64,000 nt of DNA, from positions 1,626,729 through 1,690,728 of the forward strand of contig SCFE01000097.1 of assembly GCA_004352715.1 (NCBI GenBank). Direction: 5' to 3'. This document shows, one piece after another, positions 11,450-23,500 of the stretch (the stretch's first letter is position 1; each line of letters starts with the position of its first letter). A program made the position numbers and the translations under genes. Below the pieces are notes generated by a model that did not search any database, was not told where the DNA came from, and worked only from the letters and a program-made list of their open reading frames with translations. Source of the DNA: Hofstenia miamia (taxonomy: Eukaryota; Xenacoelomorpha; Acoela).

Positions 11450-13740
11450 CCAGCCAAACCTTCAGAAATCAATTTTGTCCGGCTAGATTGGATATCAGAT
11501 TGCTCATTCAGGCAATCGCTTACACATATAAAGACAAACCGCTCTTGTCTGGTGTAAGTAATCTCCAGAGCAGTGAATAATCGTTCGTAAGCCATACTTC
11601 CTAAAGGGAAAGCACAACCAAGTTGTAATCGTCTATGGACATTGGGAAGTAATTCTTTTGGTCAAGCACTGACGGCACTAATCAAATAAGTTGCTCTATC
11701 TTAGGAAAACTTAAAATAATGCAATGCACACATGAATAAAATTCTGCAAAAGATGCAATGTTACTAAAAAATAAGAGAAGTGCGAGTCAAGAGGAGTTCT
11801 ATCGAACCCATCGAACACCCTTGCTATTTACATATATTTTTGTATATTTATATACTAATTTATAGTTTTCTTTGCAAATTATTTTAGGGGGTTCCTAACA
11901 GATGAATTTTGACGTCCAAAAAAATGTAATAGTGGTTCAATAAGTGCAAGATAAAAGAAGCCAAAGCTTCACAACTCCAACCACTTCCAAACTTTCCAAT
12001 CTTTGTTAGACCAAATAAAAGATACAAGCCTTGTACCAGTGTCAGGAAGCTATCAGGCGACGACCAATACAAAACAAGGTCAGCTGAGCCAAAGTCGCAG
12101 TCACGTATGTTGAGTGAATTGGCAATGGAAGTAGAAGTGCTACCTGTATTGTAGTTTAATTCCATTTTTCTCATTTGATTCACAGGAGATATTGTGTGGA
12201 AAAAGATGTTAATATTGATTTGTGTTGGTCAATTGATCCAGCTGACTGGCAGATAATATATGGTAAATTGATTGAATATTTAGTAGGGTATCCTCTTGAT
12301 CAGAATTGTGATCAAAGTGATTTTTCAAAATCTAAAGAACTCTAATTGTGGGGAAATTAAAACAGTTTGGCATGTGCGCATGTCCTTGTTTACACGAAAA
12401 ACGGTTTTTTTAAATACAGGCTTTTAAATCAAGCTTCATTTTCTCAAATTGATGAATAAGTTAACCCATCGACTTGATTGTATGACTTGAACTTAGTTGA
12501 AAAAATAATGCTTTCTAGAATCTAAAAAATCGAAAAGGAAAATTATTTAAAATTTAGTAAATACCCTAGGGTTTAGGGTGGTCTTTGAACTCTCAGTTAT
12601 AGAAGCTACATTACTTACAACCCTTGAAATATAATTATATTTAACGGTGACGATAAACATTTTCACGAAACCAAACAATACCGCTGAAAAATGGGGATGC
12701 TGGTTGACGGTGTAAATATTTTTAGGGAAACACTGACAAAATAGCAAATACTGAGAGTTACGGTTGGCTTAAGTTAAACTTAATTGCATTTATATTAAGA
12801 TGCTAAGAATTGGGTAGAAAGCACACCTATACAAAATTTTAAATATTTAAGTTCCCCTGTTTCAATTAGTGCAAAATAATTACAACTCTTGATGTAACGC
12901 TAGATGCATTAAATATCAGTGAGGTATCTGGAAAAAAAATTGGGGGCCAAATATTTGATGAGTTCAGGGAACTAAAAAGTGGCTGTTTTAAGACACCTGA
13001 TGTAGGATATATACAAAAACTTCTAAGATTGATATTATTTTCTAAATTTTTAATGTTTTCAACAAAATGCTCAACTTTAGAATCCAAACTTTGAATACTT
13101 GAGAGGTGCCATGGCCCTTTTCGCCCCCTGACTCCCCTATGTTAAGTATTAGCTTAGAAGAAATGTTAAAATTCAAATCTCTGAATCTAATACCTCAAGA
13201 AATACATTTTGGTGGTCTCAAAATTGACTTCGTTATAGTGAAAAATTTTCACAAAATATCTGTCCCTTATTTTGAAAGGTCATCAAATAGTAAATTATGT
13301 GCTTTCTACAAATGAAATGCCCCAGATGTTCAAAGCAAGTGAGCACAATAAAAGTACATTAATGATTCAGACTTTTTGATGAAAAAATTCAGAAATCACT
13401 TTTTCAAATTTCAATATAGTCAACTGAACAATACTTGAAAAGCAATTTCCAAAAAGACCGATTTTTACATTTTGAATAATCTGAATGCTATCGATCTATT
13501 GGTTCCAGTATTTAAATCCCCACTTCTTTTTCATATAGGACAACCAATAACAATAACGCAAATGTGAAACATTTTGTTAGTAATAATTGAAGTGACTAAA
13601 GTTTTTAAAGTCATTTCCAAAATAAAGATTTTTCATATTTTTCAGCACACTAACTCGATGCATTCCATTTTTGTCATATTGTGAAGACCGATATAAAACA
13701 CAATAATTTTATCTTCAGCTATAAAAATATAACGCAATAA
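11450..13740. other. no gene recognised; possible retroelement debris
   Basis: No confident domain. A plus-strand stretch near 12185-12345 (DVNIDLCWSIDPADWQIIYG) has a protein-like look but I cannot name it. The rest is stop-dense. Confidence 0.35.
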
Positions 13741-13759
13741 TTAAATCTTCTATTTGAGC

Positions 13760-14130
13760 ATTTTAAGCAGAATGGTTATCCTCACAAGTACATTAAAATG
13801 ATTGTAAATGATTGCTTCTTAAAGCCAAGGACTGACAACATTTTTGAAAATGAAAACAAAGAGCAACAAAAAATACCTTCATAAAACCAATTTTCAAATT
13901 ATTAAGAACATCTGATATATTCAAAACAATAATCCTCTTGAAATAGACTTGATTTCATCAGTAGCTTATTAATAGAACAGTGACGATTGCCAAAAATGGT
14001 ACATTGGTGAAACAAGTAGTAACTAATAACAAGAGCAAAAGAACATATTAAGGGGCATCAGAAATATTTATGCACACGCATTAACCAAGGATAAAAAATT
14101 TTAAATTATTAAAAACAACCAAGCATTCAT
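13760..14130 (+). pseudogene. Penelope-like element fragment (RT tail and GIY-YIG)
   Basis: NGYPHKYIKMIVNDCF matches NGYPHKLIKQYSNTLF of the copy at 47.7 kb. CDDCQKWYIGETS followed by AKEHI on the shifted frame matches its GIY-YIG endonuclease. Heavily decayed; no hammerhead core found downstream. Confidence 0.65.
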
Positions 14131-14206
14131 AAACAAAGATCATGTAGTATAGTTTTAATTTATGTTTAACGTTGTGATTTGTTCTGATCAATGCATTTCA
14201 GTTACT

Positions 14207-14244
<38 letters not shown>
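14207..14244. repeat. (TA)n microsatellite
   Basis: TA run with one G interruption. Confidence 0.9.
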
Positions 14245-14245
<1 letters not shown>

Positions 14246-14800
14246 TTGGCATTAAATTTCTCTGAAGTTTCAGAATTATTTACTATCAAAATATGTAAAA
14301 ATCCTATTAAATTATTTACACTTCTTCCAATTTCAATACGATGTGGCTTACGAGAAGTGTTCAATAACTTCTAGGACTCAATAAGAAAACAAAAATCTAT
14401 TCACGCGTAACTTGTTTAATTTTTTAATATAATCACCGCAATGTACACAATATCACTTCAGAAATAAAGAGTTGATGCCTTCAAAATAGAAGTCTTCAGC
14501 ATGATCACTCAAATAGCTCTCAACTGAGTTAATCATTTCTTCATCAGAGCTATATGAGTTGCCCTCAAGTGCTTCTTCAAAATTCTGAAGAGGAAATAAT
14601 TGGTAGGGGCTAAGCCTGTGCTATAAGGGGATGATTGAGCTGCTCGAAGCCGTACTTTTCGATGGCAGCTTGTGCCATATATTCTTTGTGCACAGGGGCT
14701 TTGTCTTGAAGCATAATAACTTTCTTCTTCACTTGGTCTTGATTGATTCCCTCAGTCTTCCTTGCAGGTTTGCGTAATATTGCCTGGTAATAGTGGTTTT

Positions 14801-15240
14801 TGAATAATGTGTCGTTTTGTAATTTAAAGATTATTGAGAGTATTTTTATAAAATCCTTGCAACCAAGTTTAAACACAAAAGANNNNNNNNAAGATTATAT
14901 TGGTTTTTCTAGTAGGCAACTATCAAGAAGAATTAAAGAACATGAGACCAGTTATAATATATCTAATCATTTAAAAAAATGCGGACTAAACTTTCAAACA
15001 AAAATATTACATCAGACGTCATGATCAAGTAATTTAAATATTATTGAGAGTATTTTTATAAAATCCTTGCAACCAAGTTTAAACACAAAAGACTATATTT
15101 ATAAATTAAATTTGCCACTTTTTAAAATTTAAGAAATTATAATTATTATTGTAAAATCTAGTAAATTTAGAGGGAATAATTTGTAAAACTGACGATGACT
15201 TGGTAAGTCGAAATATATCTTGCATGTTCTTATTAAAGTT
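14801..15240 (+). mobile_element. 5'-truncated Penelope-like element inside mariner
   Basis: Flanked by the exact 12-bp repeat AATAGTGGTTTT (14789-14800, 15241-15252). Encodes a GIY-YIG tail (YIGFSSRQLSRRIKEH, then IIESIFIKSLQPSLN and YKLNLPLFKI) and a hammerhead-like core (15189-15219). A 54-bp piece (14829-14882) recurs at 15041-15094 around an 8-N gap, either a real tandem copy or an assembly error. Confidence 0.8.
15189..15219 (+). ncRNA. hammerhead ribozyme-like core at PLE 3' end
   Basis: CTGACGA (15189-15195), one T, a perfect 5-bp helix II GACTT/AAGTC with loop GGT (15197-15209), GAA (15210-15212), palindrome ATATAT (15213-15218) and C (15219) as the expected cleavage base. Helix I pairs poorly now. 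Confidence 0.6.
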
Positions 15241-16069
15241 AATAGTGGTTTTATAGGAGATATATGAGGAGAATTCCTTTGACATCCCAGAAGATGGTTA
15301 AAATGATTTTGCCTTCAGATGGTCTGGTCCTGAATTTCTCTGGTGGAGGAGATCTTCGGTGTTTCCACTTTATGTACTCTTGCCTTGATTCAGGATCTCA
15401 GGGGTGAATCCATGTCTCATCACCAGTCACCAAATGTTCCAAGAATTCGCCTTTGTTACTGTAGAAATGCTCCAGGTGTTCTCGAGGCGGTGCAGCTTGT
15501 AGATAGCGACCTTGTGCATTAAAGTTTTGTGGAATACATCTTGCTGATACCTTTGATAATTATAGGTGATTGTGAAGGATGTTGTGCACACTCTGACAAG
15601 AAATTTCATACTCTGCTGTGATCTAGTGCCTTCACCTCTGCGAACAGCCATTACCATCGCCACCACTTCGGCTACTTTTTCAGAAGTCGTGGTTTCAACA
15701 GGGCGTCCTTAACTGTGATCTTTTTCTATTGATTCACGCCTCGGTTAAACTCCGCTGCCCAATTCTTCAAGTGGGTTATCAATATCATCAATCATGTTAC
15801 CCTCAAGAACCAAAAAACTTGATTACGCTCCAATACACAAGCCTTTCTATTGCAAATTTTAACCCAGCAATGAAGAAAGATTCGGATTAGGTCATGTGAT
15901 GTTTTGCTGTCTCTGTGCGCAGTTTTGGACCTGAAATCGCTTCATAGGTGGTCGAGGCTTAGGCCTAGGGCAAACGTTTCACCCTTTTATATCACCGATT
16001 ATGGTCCCTAACCCGCCCATATCAAAAACATTTTACAACTATTTATTCTAAATGAGTATTTACAAAATA

Positions 16070-16290
16070 ACAAATGTAAAAATTAATAATCTCAAAGAAA
16101 ATTTTATTCTTTAGGAGTAATTTTCCCAATTATCTGAAGGATCTCTAATCTTCATCCGAGGTTGGACTCGCATTCTTCAAGGTGAAGATTTTGGCGAAGT
16201 TTACCGCGCTTATCTTCTCCAAAATTACAAAAACATCAGAAACATTTTGCAGTCTTTTTTCGAGATTAACACTCGACAAGGACGATGACA
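16070..16290 (-). pseudogene. hAT transposase C-terminal remnant, copy 1
   Basis: Reads VNLEKRLQNVSDVFVILEK, then AKIFTLKNASPTSDED and GKLLLK, the decayed counterpart of the copy at 59.1 kb, which has the hAT dimerisation motif intact. The nucleotide similarity between the two is visible by eye over more than 200 bp. Confidence 0.6.
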
Positions 16291-17379
16291 TTATTTTATC
16301 GAAAATTGTTTATTTTGTATAAGTTCACTGAACTTATTTAGCTCAATGAGTTGTTTCATTAAAATAATGGAAATTCGCCTTTTACAACGATTTCCGCCGA
16401 TAACCCTGAATTTTGCCATTTTGGTTGCCCTACTTAGAACTCATTAAATGTACCTCGTAACGAAATTTATTATTGACTTTGCACTTACAAATTTAATAAT
16501 CTTGCATTTCTAATTAACATTGGACACTAAAAAATTCCTGTAGTACAATTTAGCTGGTTACAAATCCACTTATACACTAACATTAAAAATTATTATGCAG
16601 GTCTAACATTTTTATGTTATAAACACTTAGGAAGTTATTTTAAAAAAAGTGCACAAAAATGAGTTAAATTAAGTTATACTGTAAAAGCGAGCCTCTTTTG
16701 ATTAAAGTTCAATTGAAATGATTTTGAAAATATATTTTAATTTTCCTTTATTTTTTGAATGCTTCAAATAAACTAACTTAATCATATTTGAAAATTTTCC
16801 AAGGTTGGTGTTGCATCATCATTGTTAATTTATCAAACTTAGAAAAATTAGGTCTCATATTTTAGATTTTCCTTTATAGTTGTTGTAGTAGACCAAACCC
16901 TCTTGAACATAAGTTTTAATTTTACCAGTGTGGCAGATTACCGTACAGTTAATTGAATATTGCATATACCCAGATTTTTATTATACATGAGTTAAAATTG
17001 GTTTTCGGACACAAAATAATAGCAAATTGTATAGATTAGCCATGAAAAGCATACAATGATTATACATTTTTACAAAAATAATTCTGAAAATATACAAAAG
17101 TCCCAATCCAATATATATATACACATATACAACTAAATATATATATGTACTATTACAAATTGATATGAAAATAAAATATAGTGACTTCTTTTCCCCACAA
17201 AGGCATCAGTTGTTACAATGTTAAATATATGATAAAAACAAAATGGAAAACTTCTCAATTAAAAGATGCGTCAGTGTGGAAAATAGAAGTAAGTTAAGGC
17301 ACATTGTACAAAAAAATTTGAGGAAACATTCAGTAATTGCAGTAATTAACTATAAACTACTAAGAAATATTTACAAAAA
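16291..17379. other. 3' flank of the PATJ-like gene, no gene
   Basis: Stop-dense sequence downstream of the stop at 17380, probably including the 3' UTR. A minus-strand AATAAA reading lies near 16976; I cannot show that it is used. Confidence 0.4.
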
Positions 17380-17570
17380 TTATTCCGATTCACTTGCAGA
17401 AGTAACTCTGCGAACAGACGCTGACTGTACAACTAAACTTAGAATGTTTGAACTCTTCCGTATGATATTAACAGCGTCTTCCTGTGATACATGAGCTAGG
17501 TCTTGGTTATTGACTGAAAGAATGCGGTCTCCTGGTGACAGAACCGATGCACTATTTCCGCCTAAATAAG
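17380..17570 (-). CDS. PATJ-like exon 14, end of PDZ6 and stop
   Basis: NSASVLSPGDRILSVNNQDL, the following helix and LSLVVQ complete PDZ6; 14 residues later the stop is at 17382-17380. The right boundary is my best fit: an AG at 17572-17571 keeps the phase, but it has no clear pyrimidine tract. Confidence 0.75.
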
Positions 17571-20500
17571 CTCCCTGCTTACTGATTCGTAGATTTTAAG
17601 ATCTAGATACTACAAAGCGTACACTGTCAGCTAATTCACAAAATTGGCCTTGTCAAGACTTACTCACTGACTGAAAAGTTGAATTTTTAAAACAGTTTAA
17701 CATAAAAACCTGCAATAACATCTTGAACAAATATTCCAAGAGAATGACCAACTATACTAAGTCCAAGTGATTCTCCTGCCTTTCTTTCTAAATAGACCTC
17801 GCGTTTTGGTCCAAATTCAATGTGCTCTGTTGGAATTTGATTGTTGTTGCCACTTCGGTCCATACGAACTTTAGTTTGATTAATGCTAAACAAATTCTTC
17901 AATTAGTGACTTTGTAAATTCATTAAAATTGTTATCCAATCAATTTATAGTATTTTTAAACAATATACAAAATTGAGACAATAAATATTGCCTAGAGCAT
18001 AGCCGAAGATATAAAAATTGAACAAATACAAGGATTTCGTTGAGCACATATTTTGAGGTAATAACACTTGAAATGCATTAGATTCAGCTGTTGCAAGTCA
18101 AAATTCATAAGGAAAAGTCAAAATTTAGTATTAAATTAGAAAACGAAGAAATAATCATCAATTCAACGTGTCTAATCAATTTCACAATCCAGTTTTCCTA
18201 CTATAAAAGACTTTGCATATGCTTAGGTGTGACCATGAACAAAGCCTGTTGAAAGGTTCATAATTTAATCAATCATAATTATTCGCGTTAAACAAATTAA
18301 CATTTTTCGAATGCAAAACTGTTCAAAAATGGAAAAAATATGGACGTTGACTTAAATATTAAAGATGATATTGCCAAATTACGTGAACGAAGTTTCACTT
18401 ATAGAGAAGTATCTGATTATTTGGGTGTGTCAAAAAGCAAAACCAGTGTTGCAATCGGGCCGGGCCTGAAATTATAATTTTGAAGTGCCAAATTATCGCT
18501 TTCACTAATACTTTAAACCTGCCTAGCAGTTTTAATTTGCAAGATGTTGCAAGGTAATCAGAATTATTAGGCGTTTTCATAATTTGAAGCTTCTTTGAAT
18601 TATATATATATATATAGTAGGGTGCCAATTATTAGTCACCCCGTCAAAAGTTTATGTTTTTAGTGTTTATATGCTATATATATATATATATCTAATTATT
18701 ACTTTATATACAATTTAAAATTAAGTTAAGGACAATAAGAGCTTGCACAAACATATACTGAATATATGAAATAATATGGCATATCATATTACAGTATACA
18801 AGTCAAAATAATGTCAATGTGAGTCAATAATTATTATTGCTACCCTTTGCATGAATGATTGCATTCATTCTTGATGGCATGGAGGCAAATAACTTATGAT
18901 AGTTTTCTGGCAGTGTGGCATCTGTAAACCAAACGTTTAATATTCCAACTATCAGAGAATTCTTGGTGGTGAAGGTTTGGATTCACAGCTGCCTCTTGAT
19001 AATGACCCACAGCGTCTCAATGGGATTGAGGTTAGGGCTGTTTACTTGCTAGAGTATAACAGATATCTGGTGTGATGCAATGTACTCATTTGACTGCCTT
19101 GAAGTGTAGCACGGCGCCCCGTCTCCCATAAAGGTGCAGCTGCCATGAGGGAACCACTAATCGACTTGAGGTACAAGGCAGCTGAGATGGGCATGGAAAA
19201 CTGATCTGACTTCATTTTATCTTCAATAACATGGAGCACATTTTGAGCACCTTACCAACCACACCATCACCTTTGTGGGACGCTTTACAGTTAGTGTAGT
19301 GTGGGTGAGTTGTCCCTGTTGATGCCACATTCAAGAAGAAGATGCTGTTTGACAGATGGATGTGGACTCATTTGAGAAGCAAACTTTGCTCTAATCCTTA
19401 GCAGTTCAATGTGTGTGGCATTTGGCCCAATCTCGATGTTTTCTGCGCATTATGGCGGTCAGGCAAGGCTTTCAGACTGATTTGATGCTTATGACATCTT
19501 GTTCCTTCAATCTGTGCCTGACATATGTAGATATCAAATTAGCAGCAAGATGAGATGAGTTCAGCAGGTTTTCTAGTGCTTGGCGATGAATAGATTGGAC
19601 TGTAGTCACAGAAGTGACACTTCTCCGACTACATCAGCCAGCACAGAAGCTCGCAATGCTGCCAGCTTGTCTCACCCACTGAACAGTTTGCTTGTTCACC
19701 TCCATTTGCATTGCGACCTCCTGCATTATGTACTGATTTCACCTCAATGATGCCAGAATAGAGAGTTTTTGACCATAGATGCATCACTTGTCTTTCCTAT
19801 ATTGAATTTAGTGATTTTTATAACTGTAATAAATAAATTATGACAACAATAATAGTGATAGCATGTAAAAAATGTTCACCACAATGAAAATGGCGTGACA
19901 TTATATTGGCCAATCAGAGTGCGCCATGAGACAGGTGAAGATGCCAGACACATTAATATAAATTCTGTACATATGTGATAGAGTGAAATAGTGTTCATTA
20001 TGTACTATTATGTGATAAAGGTAGTTATGCATATACATTTTGGTAAATATATGATTGTGCAAGCTCCTTGTGTCCTTAAGTTAATTTTAAATCATATATA
20101 CAGGTAAACAGAAGGCTATAGCGCATAAACAATAAAAACAAAAAATTTTGAGGGTGTGACTAATAATTTCCGCCTACTGTATATATATATATACAAAACC
20201 GTCTGTCTTACGTATTTTTTCACTGATATATTGCGAAAATGTACAATTGACTTTTGATTTTCTAAAAATATTTTAGGTATAAAGTGATTCTTTTCAATAA
20301 AAAATGAAATTAACGGTTGTTTGTTCTTTGTATTCCTCGCAGTAATAATGATAAACTGTTAAAAAACAGAAAAATCTCAAGAAGAAAAGCAGAGAGCGAA
20401 AATAAAAAAATTGCGATAATATCTAAAAAGTGTAAACCCAAACGAACCTGTTGATGTAGAAACGTTGATTAATAAAACAAAATTCAGAAAGGTGAGCTTA

Positions 20501-23500
20501 CAGGATTTGAATACGGAGCATGGAATATTTATAAACCAAAAATAGAGATCAAAATGGATGTCATCAACGATCTTCGAAATAATGGACATATATAAGTGAT
20601 TTTAGTAACAAAATTTAAGCATAATGTATAATGGATTGAACTTTGCGTTAAATTGTTTATTAATATATTATTCGTTTGTAAAAATAGTTTTTCATAAATC
20701 CGTCAGTAGTACTATGGAATTTTTGAAAAAATCGTTACCACATTTACTTCAAATTTCGATAGAACAACCGATGAATATATATATATATAATATATATATA
20801 TAAATACCTTAAAAATGTACATAATGGGAATCGAAAACCGTTTTTCCTAGTATAAAATTTTAATGACATATTTGTACAACGCAGTAATGCGTTTGTAAAT
20901 TCTTAGCAAGGTGTACATAATAACAGGTCATGACAAGCTTCAATGTCTAAAATTATCGGAGGCCTAAATCTCAATTTACATTATTGATGTTATCTATCAT
21001 TTAATGTCATAATTAATATTTTTTGTTAACTTTATGCATAGATTAATACAGTACTAATGAAAAACTATATTTTTACGAATATTCCGAGACGGTTTTGTAA
21101 TAAAATTACAAAAATTGCTAAATAAGAAATTTACATATTTTCGGATTATTGATTTAAAGAACACAAAATTGCAAAAATTATTGCACTTAACCATATCGAA
21201 TGCGTGCACAAATAATTAGTAGTATTGCTTTTAAAAACTACTAAACAATTAAAACATTGTTTTATAAATCAATCGCTAGGAAGACACAATCAAACTCGTG
21301 AAATGAAATGGAAGCAATCTTTAAATACAGTATCATAAGATTGTAGTTTGCGAAGAAACCAGTAATGTAAAATGAAGACTGGAGATCTTCTTCATTAATA
21401 TATTTTTCCCAAAATATGTAATGAAGGACTAACGTCTGAGTTTTGGCATGACTGACATTTATGACATACAGTGGTTGAATTGTATTCTGGAACTTTTCCT
21501 TACTCACGTAAAGGCTGAAGAGATCGGTTAGTAATCAAAATTGCGCCATTTCCATTAAACCAATGCACACGCACACATTTCATGAGCAGAAGTGTTTTGT
21601 ATTTTTGTAACGCCTTTTCGGTTAGTCAAAATTTATTGATCTATTTCAATACATTAATTTTTGGCTGTAGCACTAAGACCAATTTGACTAATACGATCTC
21701 TTTCTGACTGAGCAGAAGTTGCTTGGGTGGCATACATCTTTAATGCAAAGTTACAAAAAGTTGGATAGGTGCTTCTAATGAGATTTCAAAAATGTATATT
21801 TACAAGTTTGTTACAATTAATTTTATTCGGCCCGTTTTTTGTCGGTAATTCTCTAAATGTTGGGCTCCCGTGCCCATCTCTGTGGATGAGTACATCTGAA
21901 TAAATCTTTAAATTTTTGCATTGCATTATTAAAGCTTTTACAGTCACTATTTTACACCACTTTTGGACAACTTGAACAAAATTGTGGAAGTTTTCGTTTC
22001 TTGACGACAACAAAGCATTCTCATTGAGTGCTGACATTGTTGCTTTCCGAAAGATCTCTAAGCACAATGCTACAGATAATACTGTTGAGTTTATCAACTG
22101 TAGAGTTCTTACACTTGGTAACTTTAAATAATCACGAATGATGAAGTACAATCGTCTTGATTAATGTCATCCTTTGAATATAAACTAATTGTATATAAAA
22201 CTAAATACCTTCCAGAAATTAACCCAAAGTGACAAAGTTCAAGTCGGATTTTTTAAAAATACAGGATTAACCATTTGTAATTTATAGTAAACAATTGCAC
22301 TGCAACATAAATTTTTAACATCTACGATTGTTGGTTTTAAAATAATTGTCTACTTTGAATGATGACCACGGCGTTTTATATAACAATTAATATTCTGAAT
22401 ATCCATCTATGTTAAGAGTGAAAGATTAATTTAATGCTTCTACTGTTGTTCTTTGAATAGCTGTTGACATGTGGATAGAATACTTCGATACTTTGCGGAA
22501 AGATTTTGATGGTTGATCTGCTGCAAGTGTACTTTTTCTTAAAGAGAGCAATTCTCTTTTCTTTATCTATAACCATAACCAGTTATGCCTATATAAAAAC
22601 GTTTGCAAGGCATTATACTATTGTCAATTGATCGTTAGTTTGCATTACAGTGATTAAATTGAAGACGGAGGATTATGCAAGTTGTATGTAGTAGTGGGGA
22701 TTGTATACGCCAACTAGCTATATATATTTTACAAAATATAAATTTGAAAATTTTATGCTTTCCATTTTCTACCAGGAAATATTTATTATTACTGGCTGGG
22801 ACATATTATATTAAAATAAAATCTGACCGTTCAAATAATGAGATGTTCTTGTAGCTACTTGAATATTTTGAAGATAGAGAAATGGTATGGTTATATAGGG
22901 TTGGCCTAAGGGATAAGAACGGAAACTGAGAAAAAACGTAAAAATGAACAAAATACGTTTTAAACATCGCAAAGTTCACTAAAACATTGATCACATTCAC
23001 ATAATAAATTATTGAAATTTCTCATCTTAATTGAAATAAGGATTTTTAATCAAACCATATTTATGTTTGAAATTTTTTTGAATTATGGCTATACATGCTT
23101 TTGTTCAAGTGCTATTGAGACTTATTGTTTGAGTTTCACAGAAACCCACCGTAAGTTAAAATGAACAACTTTTTACAAAACTTGCTAACTACAATTTTGC
23201 CATGTTAAAAAAGGGTCTTTAACTAATAACGAGAAAAAACTTCATGATGTTCTTAATTCCACTTAGAACCAATACAAACAACAATGGTCCTTTTATGCTC
23301 GATGATGCTATTGGATGAATAATTGCACTTTACTTAAAATCATGCGCAACACTAATGCATGCATGTTGCGAAATGTGAGTCAAATAAAATAGGATTGTTG
23401 GAATGCTTAAACAAACCTACATGCAGCTTGTACATGTATGAATGTGAACCCAATTATTAGGTCAAAGTGCGGCCATGCAATATAAAGGATACTATAGTTA

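Larger units (their letters stand above)
14350..15900 (-). mobile_element. mariner transposon split by a PLE insertion
   Basis: Minus-strand mariner transposase pieces in order: RAVIKFFVLEG and NWAAEFNRG (N-terminal HTH, about 15850-15730), GRPVETTTSEKVAEVVAMVM, a decayed middle, MLQDKAPVHKEYMAQAAIEK and NHPLIAQA (catalytic region, 14610-14720), and the C-terminal SSDEEMINSVESYLSDHAED (14480-14560). A candidate terminal repeat (ACGAGAAGTGTTCAATAACT) is at about 14350; I did not find a clear partner on the right. The PLE insertion is bounded by a 12-bp duplication. Confidence 0.8.

Noticed and set aside
14130-14240. Hammerhead core after the 13.8-kb PLE fragment
   Set aside because: CTGATCA occurs but there is no pairing helix followed by GAAA at the right spacing.
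16430-16470. Right terminal repeat of the mariner
   Set aside because: Similarity to the left end at 14350 is loose and the implied element would be too long, so the right end is left open.
17243-17494. 83-codon plus-strand ORF
   Set aside because: Antisense to the last PATJ-like exon, which shows clear PDZ homology.
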